Shown here: in pieces, positions 14,011-21,780 of the stretch
Numbering within the stretch: position 1 is the first letter of the stretch
Layout of the letters: every line of letters begins with the position of its first letter
From: an uncultured Prevotella sp.
Lineage (GTDB): Bacteria > Bacteroidota > Bacteroidia > Bacteroidales > Bacteroidaceae
NCBI GenBank assembly: GCA_934217675.1
Contig: CAKQCV010000032.1
Span: 1 to 26,789 of the forward strand
Direction: 5' to 3'
Length of the DNA: 26,789 bases
Made by a program: the position numbers and the translations under genes
The notes under the pieces: generated by a model
The model's input: the letters and a program-made list of their open reading frames with translations, nothing else
Told to the model about the DNA's origin: nothing
Database searches by the model: none

Positions 14011-15099
14011 CTATCTGTTCTTTATATTCAAAAAATCCGATATGAATTTTTTCCACATCATGTAGATATTTTCTTCTGAAAAACGTTCTGCAATTTTAGT
14101 AGCTTCATGTCCCATGTCATCTGCCTCATTGGGATGGTCAAGCATATAGATAATAGCATCTGCCATACTTTGGGGATCATTGCAAGGAACGATAATTCCA
14201 CTCTTTTTGTTGGTTATAAGCAGACGAGCTCCACCAGGGCTAACATCAGTTGAGACACACGGCAATCCACTTGCCAAAGCTTCTGACAAAGCGTTTGGTA
14301 TTCCTTCATAATCAGAAGACAAAACATATATTTTGGAATCTACCATATATGTAACAGGATCTTTCATCTGACCCGGAAGCAAAACTTTGTCCGCAATTCC
14401 AAGTTTTTTCGCTAACATATTTGCTTTATCCACATGTGGCCCATTACCAATAAGCCGCAGAGTCATTTCTGGATGAGATTTGAGAACTATAGCAAAAGCT
14501 TTTATCAAAACATCTTGCCTTTTTTGAACAAATTCTATTCTTGAAGAACAACATATCTCATTTCTTCTTTGTGCGAATGGTTTTGAAACCATAGCTTTTG
14601 GTCGCGGCACAGGATTAGGTATTACAGAAATTGGACATTTCAGCCATGAATAATAATCTGCAGCTGCTTGAAGTTGGAATGATGCACAATCAGCAAACCT
14701 TGACATCCATAAAGCTATTTTAAACTTTAACGGTTGCTTTTCATGTAATGCAGGGTCATTACGTTCACATATACAAACCGGAATTCCTGTACCTATTTTT
14801 GCAAGAAGACAATACATATTGGAATCTGTCATAAATGAGATAACAATATCCGGTCTTATCTTTTTCAACAGTTTACGAACATGTGGTACGGGATAAAGAA
14901 AACATTTTTCACGCTGCGGCTCAGTAGAATAGACCTTAATATTTTTATCTACATCATAAAGAGGCCCATTTTGAACCTTATGAGTATATATACTTACTTG
15001 ATGACCATCTTTAGCAAACTGATTAGCCACCCAGACAAGCATTCTTGAAGCACCGCCACCCTCGATGGCAATACTTGATTCTACAAAAAGTAAATTCAT
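14011..15099 (-). CDS. Glycosyltransferase, GT4 type (GalNAc/GlcNAc-transferase-like)
   Basis: This is a 362-residue GT-B enzyme. MNLLFVESSIAIEGGGASRML has the glycine-rich acceptor loop, and RRNEICCSSRIEFVQKRQDVLI opens the donor domain. LRLIGNGPHVDKA is next, and DYEGIPNALSEALASGLPCVSTD holds the EX7E pair. IPNALSEALA and VSPGGA resemble the enzymes that add N-acetylhexosamines in O-antigen and capsule loci. That assignment is by resemblance only. It starts 15 bp after the acyltransferase and ends 3 bp before the GT2 gene. The gene has no unusual tracts and looks intact. Confidence 0.93.
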   Translation of the reverse strand: MNLLFVESSIAIEGGGASRMLVWVANQFAKDGHQVSIYTHKVQNGPLYDVDKNIKVYSTEPQREKCFLYPVPHVRKLLKKIRPDIVISFMTDSNMYCLLAKIGTGIPVCICERNDPALHEKQPLKFKIALWMSRFADCASFQLQAAADYYSWLKCPISVIPNPVPRPKAMVSKPFAQRRNEICCSSRIEFVQKRQDVLIKAFAIVLKSHPEMTLRLIGNGPHVDKANMLAKKLGIADKVLLPGQMKDPVTYMVDSKIYVLSSDYEGIPNALSEALASGLPCVSTDVSPGGARLLITNKKSGIIVPCNDPQSMADAIIYMLDHPNEADDMGHEATKIAERFSEENIYMMWKKFISDFLNIKNR

Positions 15100-15114
15100 A
15101 TTTTCAAAATCTCA

Positions 15115-15729
15115 TTATTTTTTCATTTTTATAATTCGGAAAGGAATTCCACCGGCAATACAATTATCTGGAATATCCTTGGTTACAATCGAATTTGGTG
15201 CAATTGTAACGTTGTTTCCAATATGAATCGGACCAAATATCTTTGTCCCAGCACCTATAAAACAATTATCTCCAATGCAAGGAGCACCTCCTTCACGAGA
15301 CTTGTGACCAATTTCTACTCCAGGATAAATTGTTAGGTTTTTCCCGATACGTGTTTTTTCATTGATAATGATCCAGCCATAATGAAAAATTTGCAAACCA
15401 GGTCCACATACATTTGGCGGAATCTGAAAACCTGTTTTGTAACCGTAAACTCTCAAGCGCCAATAATAAAAAATCACAAAAAACGTATGTATAATAGAGA
15501 CAAACGAAATATCATTACAAAACATAGAGTTATTCAAATAAAATTCAGCTTTTCGCAAAGTAACTACATACTTGTAAATATACTTTTGTGTATTTATCGG
15601 ATTAGTTACCAAAGAGTTTACTATACGAGAAAAAAAACTTGTTTGCTTCTGATAAAATTTTGCATCACATTTGCAATAATAGCGCAAATCAGAAAGCTTT
15701 ATTACCCCCCCCTGAATTATTTTTCTCAT
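15115..15729 (-). CDS. Hexapeptide-repeat acyltransferase (serine acetyltransferase-like) with 5' G8 tract
   Basis: This is a 204-residue left-handed beta-helix protein. After an N-terminal helical part of about 95 residues come hexapeptide turns (GLQIFHYGWIIIN, RIGKNLTIYPGVEIGH, CIGDNCFIGAGTKIFG, HIGNNVTIAPNSIV) and the usual IPDNCIAGGIPFRIIK end. In glycan loci these enzymes O- or N-acetylate a sugar using acetyl-CoA, although true CysE-like serine acetyltransferases share this shape. Codons 6-9 are CAG GGG GGG GTA, a run of eight G. Seven would give an immediate TAA and nine a TGA a few codons on, so a slip switches the gene off. It is now on. Its ATG overlaps the WbsX stop by one base (TAATG). 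Confidence 0.9.
   Translation of the reverse strand: MRKIIQGGVIKLSDLRYYCKCDAKFYQKQTSFFSRIVNSLVTNPINTQKYIYKYVVTLRKAEFYLNNSMFCNDISFVSIIHTFFVIFYYWRLRVYGYKTGFQIPPNVCGPGLQIFHYGWIIINEKTRIGKNLTIYPGVEIGHKSREGGAPCIGDNCFIGAGTKIFGPIHIGNNVTIAPNSIVTKDIPDNCIAGGIPFRIIKMKK
15705..15712. repeat. G8 homopolymer (minus strand) at codons 6-9 of the acyltransferase
   Basis: Eight C on the plus strand. Position near the start codon, and stop codons immediately in both other frames, are the hallmarks of an on/off contingency tract. Confidence 0.9.
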
Positions 15730-16835
15730 TATTTTATCAAATTTAATTCTTCTTTTAACGTATCCAGTTTTTGAGTTCCAAAACGTCTATCTGGTTCCAT
15801 ATAATTACTTTCACCCCATTCATTCCAAGATTTCAACATGACAATATTATCGTCTCCGCTTTTGCCTGAAATTGTTGAGAAAACTCGCTGGATATGTTTA
15901 CGCCAAGTTTTAGGTGTGAAATTATATAATATAATTGCTTTTCTTGCAGCTCTTGGTGTACGGTCATAACCCGCTAACAACGTTGGATACACATTTTTCT
16001 CTTTTGCCTCATCCGAAACTAAATCATCTGAAATCTTTTCAAAATCATACTTGTCAAGTAAAGAAGTGATTCCAATATTTTTTATAAGGAAATGACGCAA
16101 ATGCCAAAAGAACTTAGAGGTATGCTTTGCCTGAGCTTCAAGTATCTTATTTTGATATACAGCGTTAAAGCCCATCCCAAATAATTTTGAATTTGGTGTC
16201 TTGTAGACTTCTTGAGCAACAAAATGTATCCCCTTCAAGCCATTATCAACAGCCAACTTTTTCCAAGTGGATATCATAAGCTTTATCTCATCAGGATGAT
16301 CCATTGGATTCCAAATAACGAATATTGGTTTCCCGTTAACACGCATATATCTGTGATCCTTAAAAGCTGGCAAGTTATAATAGAAATGATCCGTATATTG
16401 CTTAACCCCATCATAATGCTGCTCCATTATCATAGTCTTTCCTTCTTTTTTACTTGCATCACGCTTCCAAGTCAAAGTCTGCCAACTATGATTTGCCCAT
16501 CCTAAACAAAAAGGATAATCAGGTTTACCTGAAACCAAAACCTCTTCGAAAGGTTTCTCGAGTAATTTTTGATTATTACCAAAATAATACTGCCAATACA
16601 TAAAGCCTTCTATTCCAGCCTCCTTTGCCAGACGAGCCTGTTCTTCTCTAACATCAGAATGTCTCAAATCGTAGAACCCCAAATCAGCAGGAATTTGGGG
16701 CTGATAATGACCTTTAAACAAAGGTCTTGCTTGCGCAACATTAACCCATTCTGTAAAACCTTTACCCCAAAATTCATCATTCTGTGGAATTGGATGAAAT
16801 TGAGGAAGATAAATTGCAATAATTCTTGGTTTCAT
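15729..16835 (-). CDS. WbsX-type glycan enzyme (GH99-like domain)
   Basis: This 368-residue protein opens IIAIYLPQFHPIPQNDEFWGKGFTEW, the clear signature of the WbsX family (Glyco_tran_WbsX) found in O-antigen and capsule loci. GFMYWQYYFGNNQKLLEKPF, FCLGWANHSW and a late MLKSWNEWGE are further conserved blocks. The fold is a TIM barrel related to GH99 endomannosidases. The actual reaction, hydrolysis or transfer, is not settled for the family. It has no signal peptide, so it acts in the cytoplasm. It overlaps the upstream GT4 gene by 4 bp (ATGA) and touches the acyltransferase, so the three are tightly coupled. Confidence 0.9.
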   Translation of the reverse strand: MKPRIIAIYLPQFHPIPQNDEFWGKGFTEWVNVAQARPLFKGHYQPQIPADLGFYDLRHSDVREEQARLAKEAGIEGFMYWQYYFGNNQKLLEKPFEEVLVSGKPDYPFCLGWANHSWQTLTWKRDASKKEGKTMIMEQHYDGVKQYTDHFYYNLPAFKDHRYMRVNGKPIFVIWNPMDHPDEIKLMISTWKKLAVDNGLKGIHFVAQEVYKTPNSKLFGMGFNAVYQNKILEAQAKHTSKFFWHLRHFLIKNIGITSLLDKYDFEKISDDLVSDEAKEKNVYPTLLAGYDRTPRAARKAIILYNFTPKTWRKHIQRVFSTISGKSGDDNIVMLKSWNEWGESNYMEPDRRFGTQKLDTLKEELNLIK

Positions 16836-18004
16836 ATTTTTTTATTTTTCAGAATATAATTATAAAAATCGTAAACTTTTTGAGCTGACTGTTTATCAGA
16901 ATACTCAAACTTGACAAATTCACTTATATGTAAAAGTTCCTGCTTTTTAACAGGTTCTTTTATACAATAATTAATGGATTCAGCCAGTTCTTTCTTGTTG
17001 CTAAATCTTAAGCAAATATTTTCTTTCATTTCTGCATCTACATTGTCCATTTGCTCTTTTGTCCCAGCAGAATCGAATCCAATTACTTGTGTTCCATTGT
17101 ACATAGCTTCGGCTGTAATAAAACCAAATGCCTCAAAATATGATGGCACTATAACAGCTTTTGAATGTGCCATAAGTTCTGCTATATCATTCCTGTATCC
17201 TAAAAAAATTATGTTGCCAGACAAATTAAGGCATTGGACTTTTTCTTTTAATTTATTTACGTACCCGCAATCTCCATCACCTGCAATTTTCAAAACTTCA
17301 TTAGCATTTTTTTTTATAACTTCTTCAAAAGCAGCAATAAGCAATTCAACACCCTTATTTGGGAACAATCTACCAACATAAAGGAAATAAGTTTTGTTAG
17401 TTGAAAAGACTGCCCTTTCTTCACATTTTATGGGTCCATCATAAATTGTAACACTGTTTTTTTTATCTAAATCAAAGTAATTAAGAATATTGTTTGTTAT
17501 TGCAATATTAAAATTACCAGGACTCCTCATCCTTTCTATAATTTTTTTTCTTGAAGGTATATACATCCAACCTGCATCTTTATCACCATATTCTCTTATA
17601 TGCCAAACATGAGGTATATGTAACTCTTTAGCTAATTTATACCCCAAGAAGCATCCGCTATTATTAGTATGAATTAGGTCTGGATTTATATTTTTAACAG
17701 CTTCAACAACTTTATAATATTCCTTTTTACTTGATAATAATATACGAAATATTAGTTTAATGCGCCGCAAACACGAAAATACGATACTTTTTGAAATACT
17801 TGTTTTTTGAAAATATGACACATTATTCTCATCATAATATATTATATTTGGAGACAACTGAGAAAATTTTCGAGATGCTTCTGAATTTACAGGAACCAAA
17901 AAAAAAGGAACAACTCCATTTCTTATTAAATATGGCATAATATTAAACAATGCACGATTATCGCCATACCAAAAAGCATTTGTTATTATATATAAGACCC
18001 TCAT
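16832..18004 (-). CDS. Glycosyltransferase, GT4 type
   Basis: This is a 390-residue GT-B enzyme. The N-terminal part MRVLYIITNAFWYGDNRALFN binds the acceptor. GRLFPNKGVELLIAAF, LKIAGDGDCGYV, FLGYRNDIAELM and EAFGFITAEAMYNGTQVIGFD (EX7E) form the donor site. Base composition is markedly AT-rich, with long A and T runs (for example T8 at 17457-17464 and A9 near 17898-17906). This differs from the flanking glycan genes and suggests a different source. The gene ends in a 4-bp ATGA overlap with WbsX and starts 3 bp after the polymerase gene. Confidence 0.93.
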   Translation of the reverse strand: MRVLYIITNAFWYGDNRALFNIMPYLIRNGVVPFFLVPVNSEASRKFSQLSPNIIYYDENNVSYFQKTSISKSIVFSCLRRIKLIFRILLSSKKEYYKVVEAVKNINPDLIHTNNSGCFLGYKLAKELHIPHVWHIREYGDKDAGWMYIPSRKKIIERMRSPGNFNIAITNNILNYFDLDKKNSVTIYDGPIKCEERAVFSTNKTYFLYVGRLFPNKGVELLIAAFEEVIKKNANEVLKIAGDGDCGYVNKLKEKVQCLNLSGNIIFLGYRNDIAELMAHSKAVIVPSYFEAFGFITAEAMYNGTQVIGFDSAGTKEQMDNVDAEMKENICLRFSNKKELAESINYCIKEPVKKQELLHISEFVKFEYSDKQSAQKVYDFYNYILKNKKI

Positions 18005-18007
18005 ATT

Positions 18008-19144
18008 TTAATAATTATATTTATCTTCCCAAAAGAATTCATATGGTACTAAGCTATCATTACCAATAGGGCTTTGACCTTTATATATTGAATACATTGT
18101 CCAAAAATAAGAATAGTAACAATAAACAATCAATAGAAATAAAGGAAATAAGAACCATGAATTACGATAATTGAGGTTCTTTCGATTAAATAAATATGGT
18201 ATTTCAAGCATACCAAATATTGTAAACATTGCTGCAATTCTATAAACTTCAACAGCGGATATTAGCAAATTTAATAGGACTATACCCATCCAATACATTT
18301 TAGCATATAATGAGATTGGTTTGTTCTTGTCATATACAAGAGCCATTGATATTCCAATCAAGGTGGCTGTAATTGACTGAAAATAATTAGCTGAAGAACT
18401 GTGAGTCTCAGCTTCTGAATACCTCATTAATTGATAAAAACTACCGTCTGTTGCCAAAAATATATTCGTTAAAAAAGAAAAATCATTAATGCCACCAAGA
18501 AAAAGTCCAATTATGAGTGATCCAATAGATACAATAATATAAGATTTCCTTTTAATAGAAATATAATTCATTAACAAATAACCAAGTGGTAATATTACAG
18601 AAAAGTGTTGCAAGTTATATGCAACAAATGTAAATATAGATAAGATTAAAAATTTCTTCCATTCTACAATTTTAATTTTATCATAAATAATAATACCTAT
18701 AAGGGCTATTCCAACTCCAAGAATTTGCCGTTGACATACAAAGTAAAATCTATGCATAATTGTTAACGGCATAAAGAAGAACATTAACGACAAATGAGGA
18801 TTTGAAGAATATTTCTTAACGATATAAAATAGCGGAGCTAAAGCCAAAGCTGTATTTATCATCAAGAACATGGTACCCGACTTAACAAATGGTCGCAAAA
18901 GATGAATATATGAGACAAAGCCAGGCTCTATAATATCTTCATCTTGTTCATAACAACTACCTCCTTTTCCAAGACACCAATCAATATAATTAATGGTGTC
19001 AACAGACCCTATATCATATCCTCTCAGAGTTATTATAAAAAAGACCAGTCCACAGTTAAAGTAAAAAAGCTTTTGTGACAATTTATACTTTATAGACAAA
19101 AGCCCTATAGCTGTAAGATAAATTATTATTATATATATTGTCAT
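18008..19144 (-). CDS. EpsG-family membrane protein, probable repeat-unit polymerase (Wzy-like)
   Basis: This 378-residue protein is made mostly of hydrophobic segments, about ten, starting with TIYIIIIYLTAIGLLSI. Between the second and third lies RGYDIGSVDTINYIDW, the Rxx-IGxxDTxxY motif of EpsG proteins. Another hallmark is FMPLTIMHRFYFVCQRQILG. EpsG-like proteins sit where Wzy polymerases are expected and probably join lipid-linked repeat units at the outer face of the inner membrane. No other polymerase candidate is in the window, and the flippase gene lies nearby. Like its downstream neighbour it is very AT-rich. Confidence 0.85.
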   Translation of the reverse strand: MTIYIIIIYLTAIGLLSIKYKLSQKLFYFNCGLVFFIITLRGYDIGSVDTINYIDWCLGKGGSCYEQDEDIIEPGFVSYIHLLRPFVKSGTMFLMINTALALAPLFYIVKKYSSNPHLSLMFFFMPLTIMHRFYFVCQRQILGVGIALIGIIIYDKIKIVEWKKFLILSIFTFVAYNLQHFSVILPLGYLLMNYISIKRKSYIIVSIGSLIIGLFLGGINDFSFLTNIFLATDGSFYQLMRYSEAETHSSSANYFQSITATLIGISMALVYDKNKPISLYAKMYWMGIVLLNLLISAVEVYRIAAMFTIFGMLEIPYLFNRKNLNYRNSWFLFPLFLLIVYCYYSYFWTMYSIYKGQSPIGNDSLVPYEFFWEDKYNY

Positions 19145-19150
19145 GACATT

Positions 19151-20323
19151 TTATTCATTTAATGCACTTGTTAGAAAAGAAAATGATATTTCTCTTAATC
19201 TTTCAATTTCTTTATCAACAATATCCCATGAAATTTCTACAGAAACACATTTTTTGAAATTCTCTTTTCTCGTACACTGTTTATTTTCCAAGCCCACAGA
19301 AGACAATAATGATTTCACGCGACCATTGCCTTTTGACCCTGTACTATTAAGTGGAACATAGACAAAGTTTGTATGCATAAGTAAACAGAAGACAACACCG
19401 TGAAACGATGTTGTTACAACTAATTCTGCATTATTAATTTGTGATAACCATTCTGAAATTGTTGCATAACAATAATCTACATCTTTATAAATTTCCCTTC
19501 CTGGAATATTCCCACTTGAAGTTGTCACAGTTATAGGTAAATTATTTTCGTAAGCAAACTTTTTGACTTCATCCCAATACAATTCATGCGGAGTACGAAT
19601 GTTTATAGAATAGATATAAATATTTCTCTTATAATCATCTGTATTTTTACAAAAACAAAGATAATTCTCTTTCTTTAACAATAATGTAGGGTCAAGAACA
19701 TGTGTTGCTTTTAAACCTAAGCTTTTACAAATTTCGACCCCCTCTTTTTCTCTGACAGAAATTGCTTTGAATTTTTTCAACAAGAGCGATAACTTTGAAC
19801 ATAACTCGACTGGATAATACGGACGACCAAAACTTGCAGCATATGAAATACGGATAACATCATCTTTTCCAAAATCAAGATAATAAGCAGCATTTCCTTC
19901 TATACTTAACAACATAGTCCAAACTTGGTCACTTCCCGTTATATAACAATCAGCATGAGGTGGATTCGCTTTTAATTCCTCTATAGAATTATAAATAAAT
20001 TCACTATAAGAAATATTGTTATCTCTAAAATCAGAGAATTTACGCATGACATTTTTTTCTTCTATTCTATTATGACAAGCTATATCCTCACGTTGTTGTA
20101 TGCTTCTTTTTATTGCTTTAAGCATTGGATAAATAGTCAATACTTTAATTATTTTTCTTAACAAAGATGTTTTGCGATTTTCTCCCAAAGAAGCTTTTAG
20201 AGAATAGCGAATCAAAAATGGCTCATGACCCATATTTTTCAACACCGTTTGCAGAGCGTAAGCTTGGAGCACCTGACCATAATTATCTGTAGACTCCCAA
20301 AACGTAACTATTCCTATCTTCAT
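19151..20323 (-). CDS. Polysaccharide pyruvyl transferase family protein
   Basis: This is a 390-residue protein. MKIGIVTFWESTDNYGQVLQAYALQTVL is the typical entry of the PS_pyruv_trans family (CsaB/WcaK-like). DCYITGSDQVW and LVVTTSFHGVVFCLLMHTNFV (GSDQ and SFH motifs) line the active site. Family members attach pyruvate ketals from phosphoenolpyruvate to sugars. Many copies in Bacteroidales capsule loci are of untested activity. They often neighbour an FrhB-like gene, as here (20503-21780). The ATG is preceded by three tandem copies of a 19-bp unit holding AAGGAG and ATG, so three ribosome sites compete. Only the one at 20323 is in frame. Confidence 0.9.
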   Translation of the reverse strand: MKIGIVTFWESTDNYGQVLQAYALQTVLKNMGHEPFLIRYSLKASLGENRKTSLLRKIIKVLTIYPMLKAIKRSIQQREDIACHNRIEEKNVMRKFSDFRDNNISYSEFIYNSIEELKANPPHADCYITGSDQVWTMLLSIEGNAAYYLDFGKDDVIRISYAASFGRPYYPVELCSKLSLLLKKFKAISVREKEGVEICKSLGLKATHVLDPTLLLKKENYLCFCKNTDDYKRNIYIYSINIRTPHELYWDEVKKFAYENNLPITVTTSSGNIPGREIYKDVDYCYATISEWLSQINNAELVVTTSFHGVVFCLLMHTNFVYVPLNSTGSKGNGRVKSLLSSVGLENKQCTRKENFKKCVSVEISWDIVDKEIERLREISFSFLTSALNE

Positions 20324-20385
20324 TATTAAATTTCTCCTTCATTATTAAATTTCTCCTTCATTATTAAATTTCTCCTTCATTATTA
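20321..20385 (-). repeat. 19-bp tandem repeat duplicating RBS and start codon
   Basis: On the minus strand the unit AAGGAGAAATTTAATAATG occurs three times in full (units at 20321-20339, 20340-20358, 20359-20377), with an 8-base start of a fourth. Each carries a Shine-Dalgarno sequence and an ATG. The 19-bp length is not a multiple of three. The outermost ATG opens an 11-residue frame (MKEKFNNEGEI), the middle one an 18-residue frame that overlaps the gene start, and the inner one is the real start. The repeat number could change translation level. Confidence 0.9.
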
Positions 20386-20502
20386 TAATAACACTTTATA
20401 AGTTCCTTATAGAAACTTAAAACTTCAATTAAATTGATACATTTACAGACGCATATCTTCTCAATATTGATATTCTCATTTTTCCAATTAATCCAGCGTT
20501 TT

Positions 20503-21780
20503 TTATATCTTCTTTACACCTATGCCACTTAAGACTTGCTTCACGGCACACTTAATCATTTCTTTCGTTTTCCTTACTGCTACACGATATAAAGGAATAC
20601 GCAAACAGACATCAACAGCCTCCAAAACAGAACTGCCATGCTCCACTAAAGAGAAGAATAACTTACGTTTAGAATGTGCTTGTATATGCTCTTTAAATCC
20701 ACCATTATATTGATGCGCCTTTTCCAAAGTAGATTTACGTACTGCCATATTCAGTCTATCGAGGTATGCCTTGCCTTTAGGCGTATTCACCAATACTAAT
20801 CCTACACCTTTGTCGTCATCGAACATCGGATCTACAAATTTTATTCCCCAAAAGTCAGCTATAGTCAAATCACTATGGTTCACTCCGTTCTTACACATGC
20901 ACTCATAGCATGATGGGCGCAAGTAGATGTCGGAGAGGAAACCTCGCATAAAAGGATTATCATAGTGTATATCTGACGACAAAACGGTATTTTGGTCCGC
21001 CTTAGAGGCGGACTTTTTACGGACGACAAAACGGAATTTTTTCCAGCCACTCTCCTCTTTATCCCTAAACTTAATGTCCCCTATAGGGGACTTTGCGTTT
21101 AGAGATGAAAGCAAAACGGAATTTTTTCCAGCGGTCGCCTTCAGGCGACTCTGTTCTTTTGCTTCATATCCGCCGTAGGTCTCTGCCAAGTATCTTCGCC
21201 ACACCCCAGGGCTTGGAACTCCATGACAGAGAAAATCAACAGCCAACAGATTTGGATATTCCTTATTTCTGAGAAAGGTTCTCAGCCCAGCTATCTGACA
21301 AGGACTTCCGACAAACATGACCTCTCTTCCTTGTTTCAAGAATTGTTCCGCCTCCTTATATGTATTCTCTATTCGGCTTTGAAGATACTTGCTACCCATC
21401 ATCGGATAAACATCCTCTATCTTCTCTGCATAGACATGACGCACTTCCCATTGCCCATCATAGACTGCACCGAAAACGACACCACCTTGATTGATGATTT
21501 CTCTTGCCAATGGCAGGAACACACCACCAGAAGAACTTGCCATACGTTCCTTTTCATTAGGATTCTTCACTGCTAGCACTTCTTGTGGTTGTATCTTTTC
21601 CGCCCGATTCAGTAACGGACAGACCTTCTCACATAATCCACAATCAACGCATATTCGCTCATCAACAGATGGATATAAGAAGCCCTCAGAATCTTCTGAT
21701 AGAGAAATGCAATGTTTAGGGCATCGCTGCATGCAAGCAGAACAGCCACAACAGTTTTTCTTATCTTTTATCTTAATCAT
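20503..21780 (-). CDS. FrhB-like Fe-S protein (coenzyme F420 hydrogenase/dehydrogenase beta subunit family)
   Basis: This is a 425-residue protein. Two 4Fe-4S clusters are at the N-terminus (C10-x2-C13-x2-C16-x3-C20-P and C44-x2-C47-x2-C50-x3-C54-P). The FrhB N and C domains follow, with SSGGVFLPLA, VGSPCQIAGLR, DFLCHGVPSPGVW and YLRPSCYECMCKNG...DLTIADFWGI. In capsule loci this family accompanies pyruvyl transferases and may be a redox partner or sugar reductase. The true role is unknown. Residues about 208-265 are odd: palindromes at 20995-21013, 21076-21091 and 21134-21149 encode SASKAD, SPIGD and SRLKAT, and a 20-bp sequence is repeated (21027-21046, 21112-21131). The frame stays open. 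A 4-bp ATGA overlap links it to the flippase. Confidence 0.9.
   Translation of the reverse strand: MIKIKDKKNCCGCSACMQRCPKHCISLSEDSEGFLYPSVDERICVDCGLCEKVCPLLNRAEKIQPQEVLAVKNPNEKERMASSSGGVFLPLAREIINQGGVVFGAVYDGQWEVRHVYAEKIEDVYPMMGSKYLQSRIENTYKEAEQFLKQGREVMFVGSPCQIAGLRTFLRNKEYPNLLAVDFLCHGVPSPGVWRRYLAETYGGYEAKEQSRLKATAGKNSVLLSSLNAKSPIGDIKFRDKEESGWKKFRFVVRKKSASKADQNTVLSSDIHYDNPFMRGFLSDIYLRPSCYECMCKNGVNHSDLTIADFWGIKFVDPMFDDDKGVGLVLVNTPKGKAYLDRLNMAVRKSTLEKAHQYNGGFKEHIQAHSKRKLFFSLVEHGSSVLEAVDVCLRIPLYRVAVRKTKEMIKCAVKQVLSGIGVKKI
20975..21149. repeat. Cluster of GTC...GAC palindromes and 20-bp direct repeats inside the FrhB-like gene
   Basis: There are three hairpins with different arms but the same GTC/GAC ends: GTCCGCC-TTAGA-GGCGGAC (20995-21013), the perfect 16-bp palindrome at 21076-21091 and GTCGCC-TTCA-GGCGAC (21134-21149). 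Two perfect copies of caaaacggaattttttccag lie at 21027-21046 and 21112-21131, with a shorter related piece at 20975-20987. All are translated in frame. Confidence 0.85.

Noticed and set aside
17898..17906. A9/T8 runs in the GT4 gene as contingency tracts
   Set aside because: They lie in a generally AT-rich gene where such runs are expected. They lack the striking placement of the G tracts.
20340..20377. Leader-peptide genes from the duplicated ATGs
   Set aside because: The 11- and 18-codon frames arise from tandem duplication of the start region. No sign of selection on the peptides.
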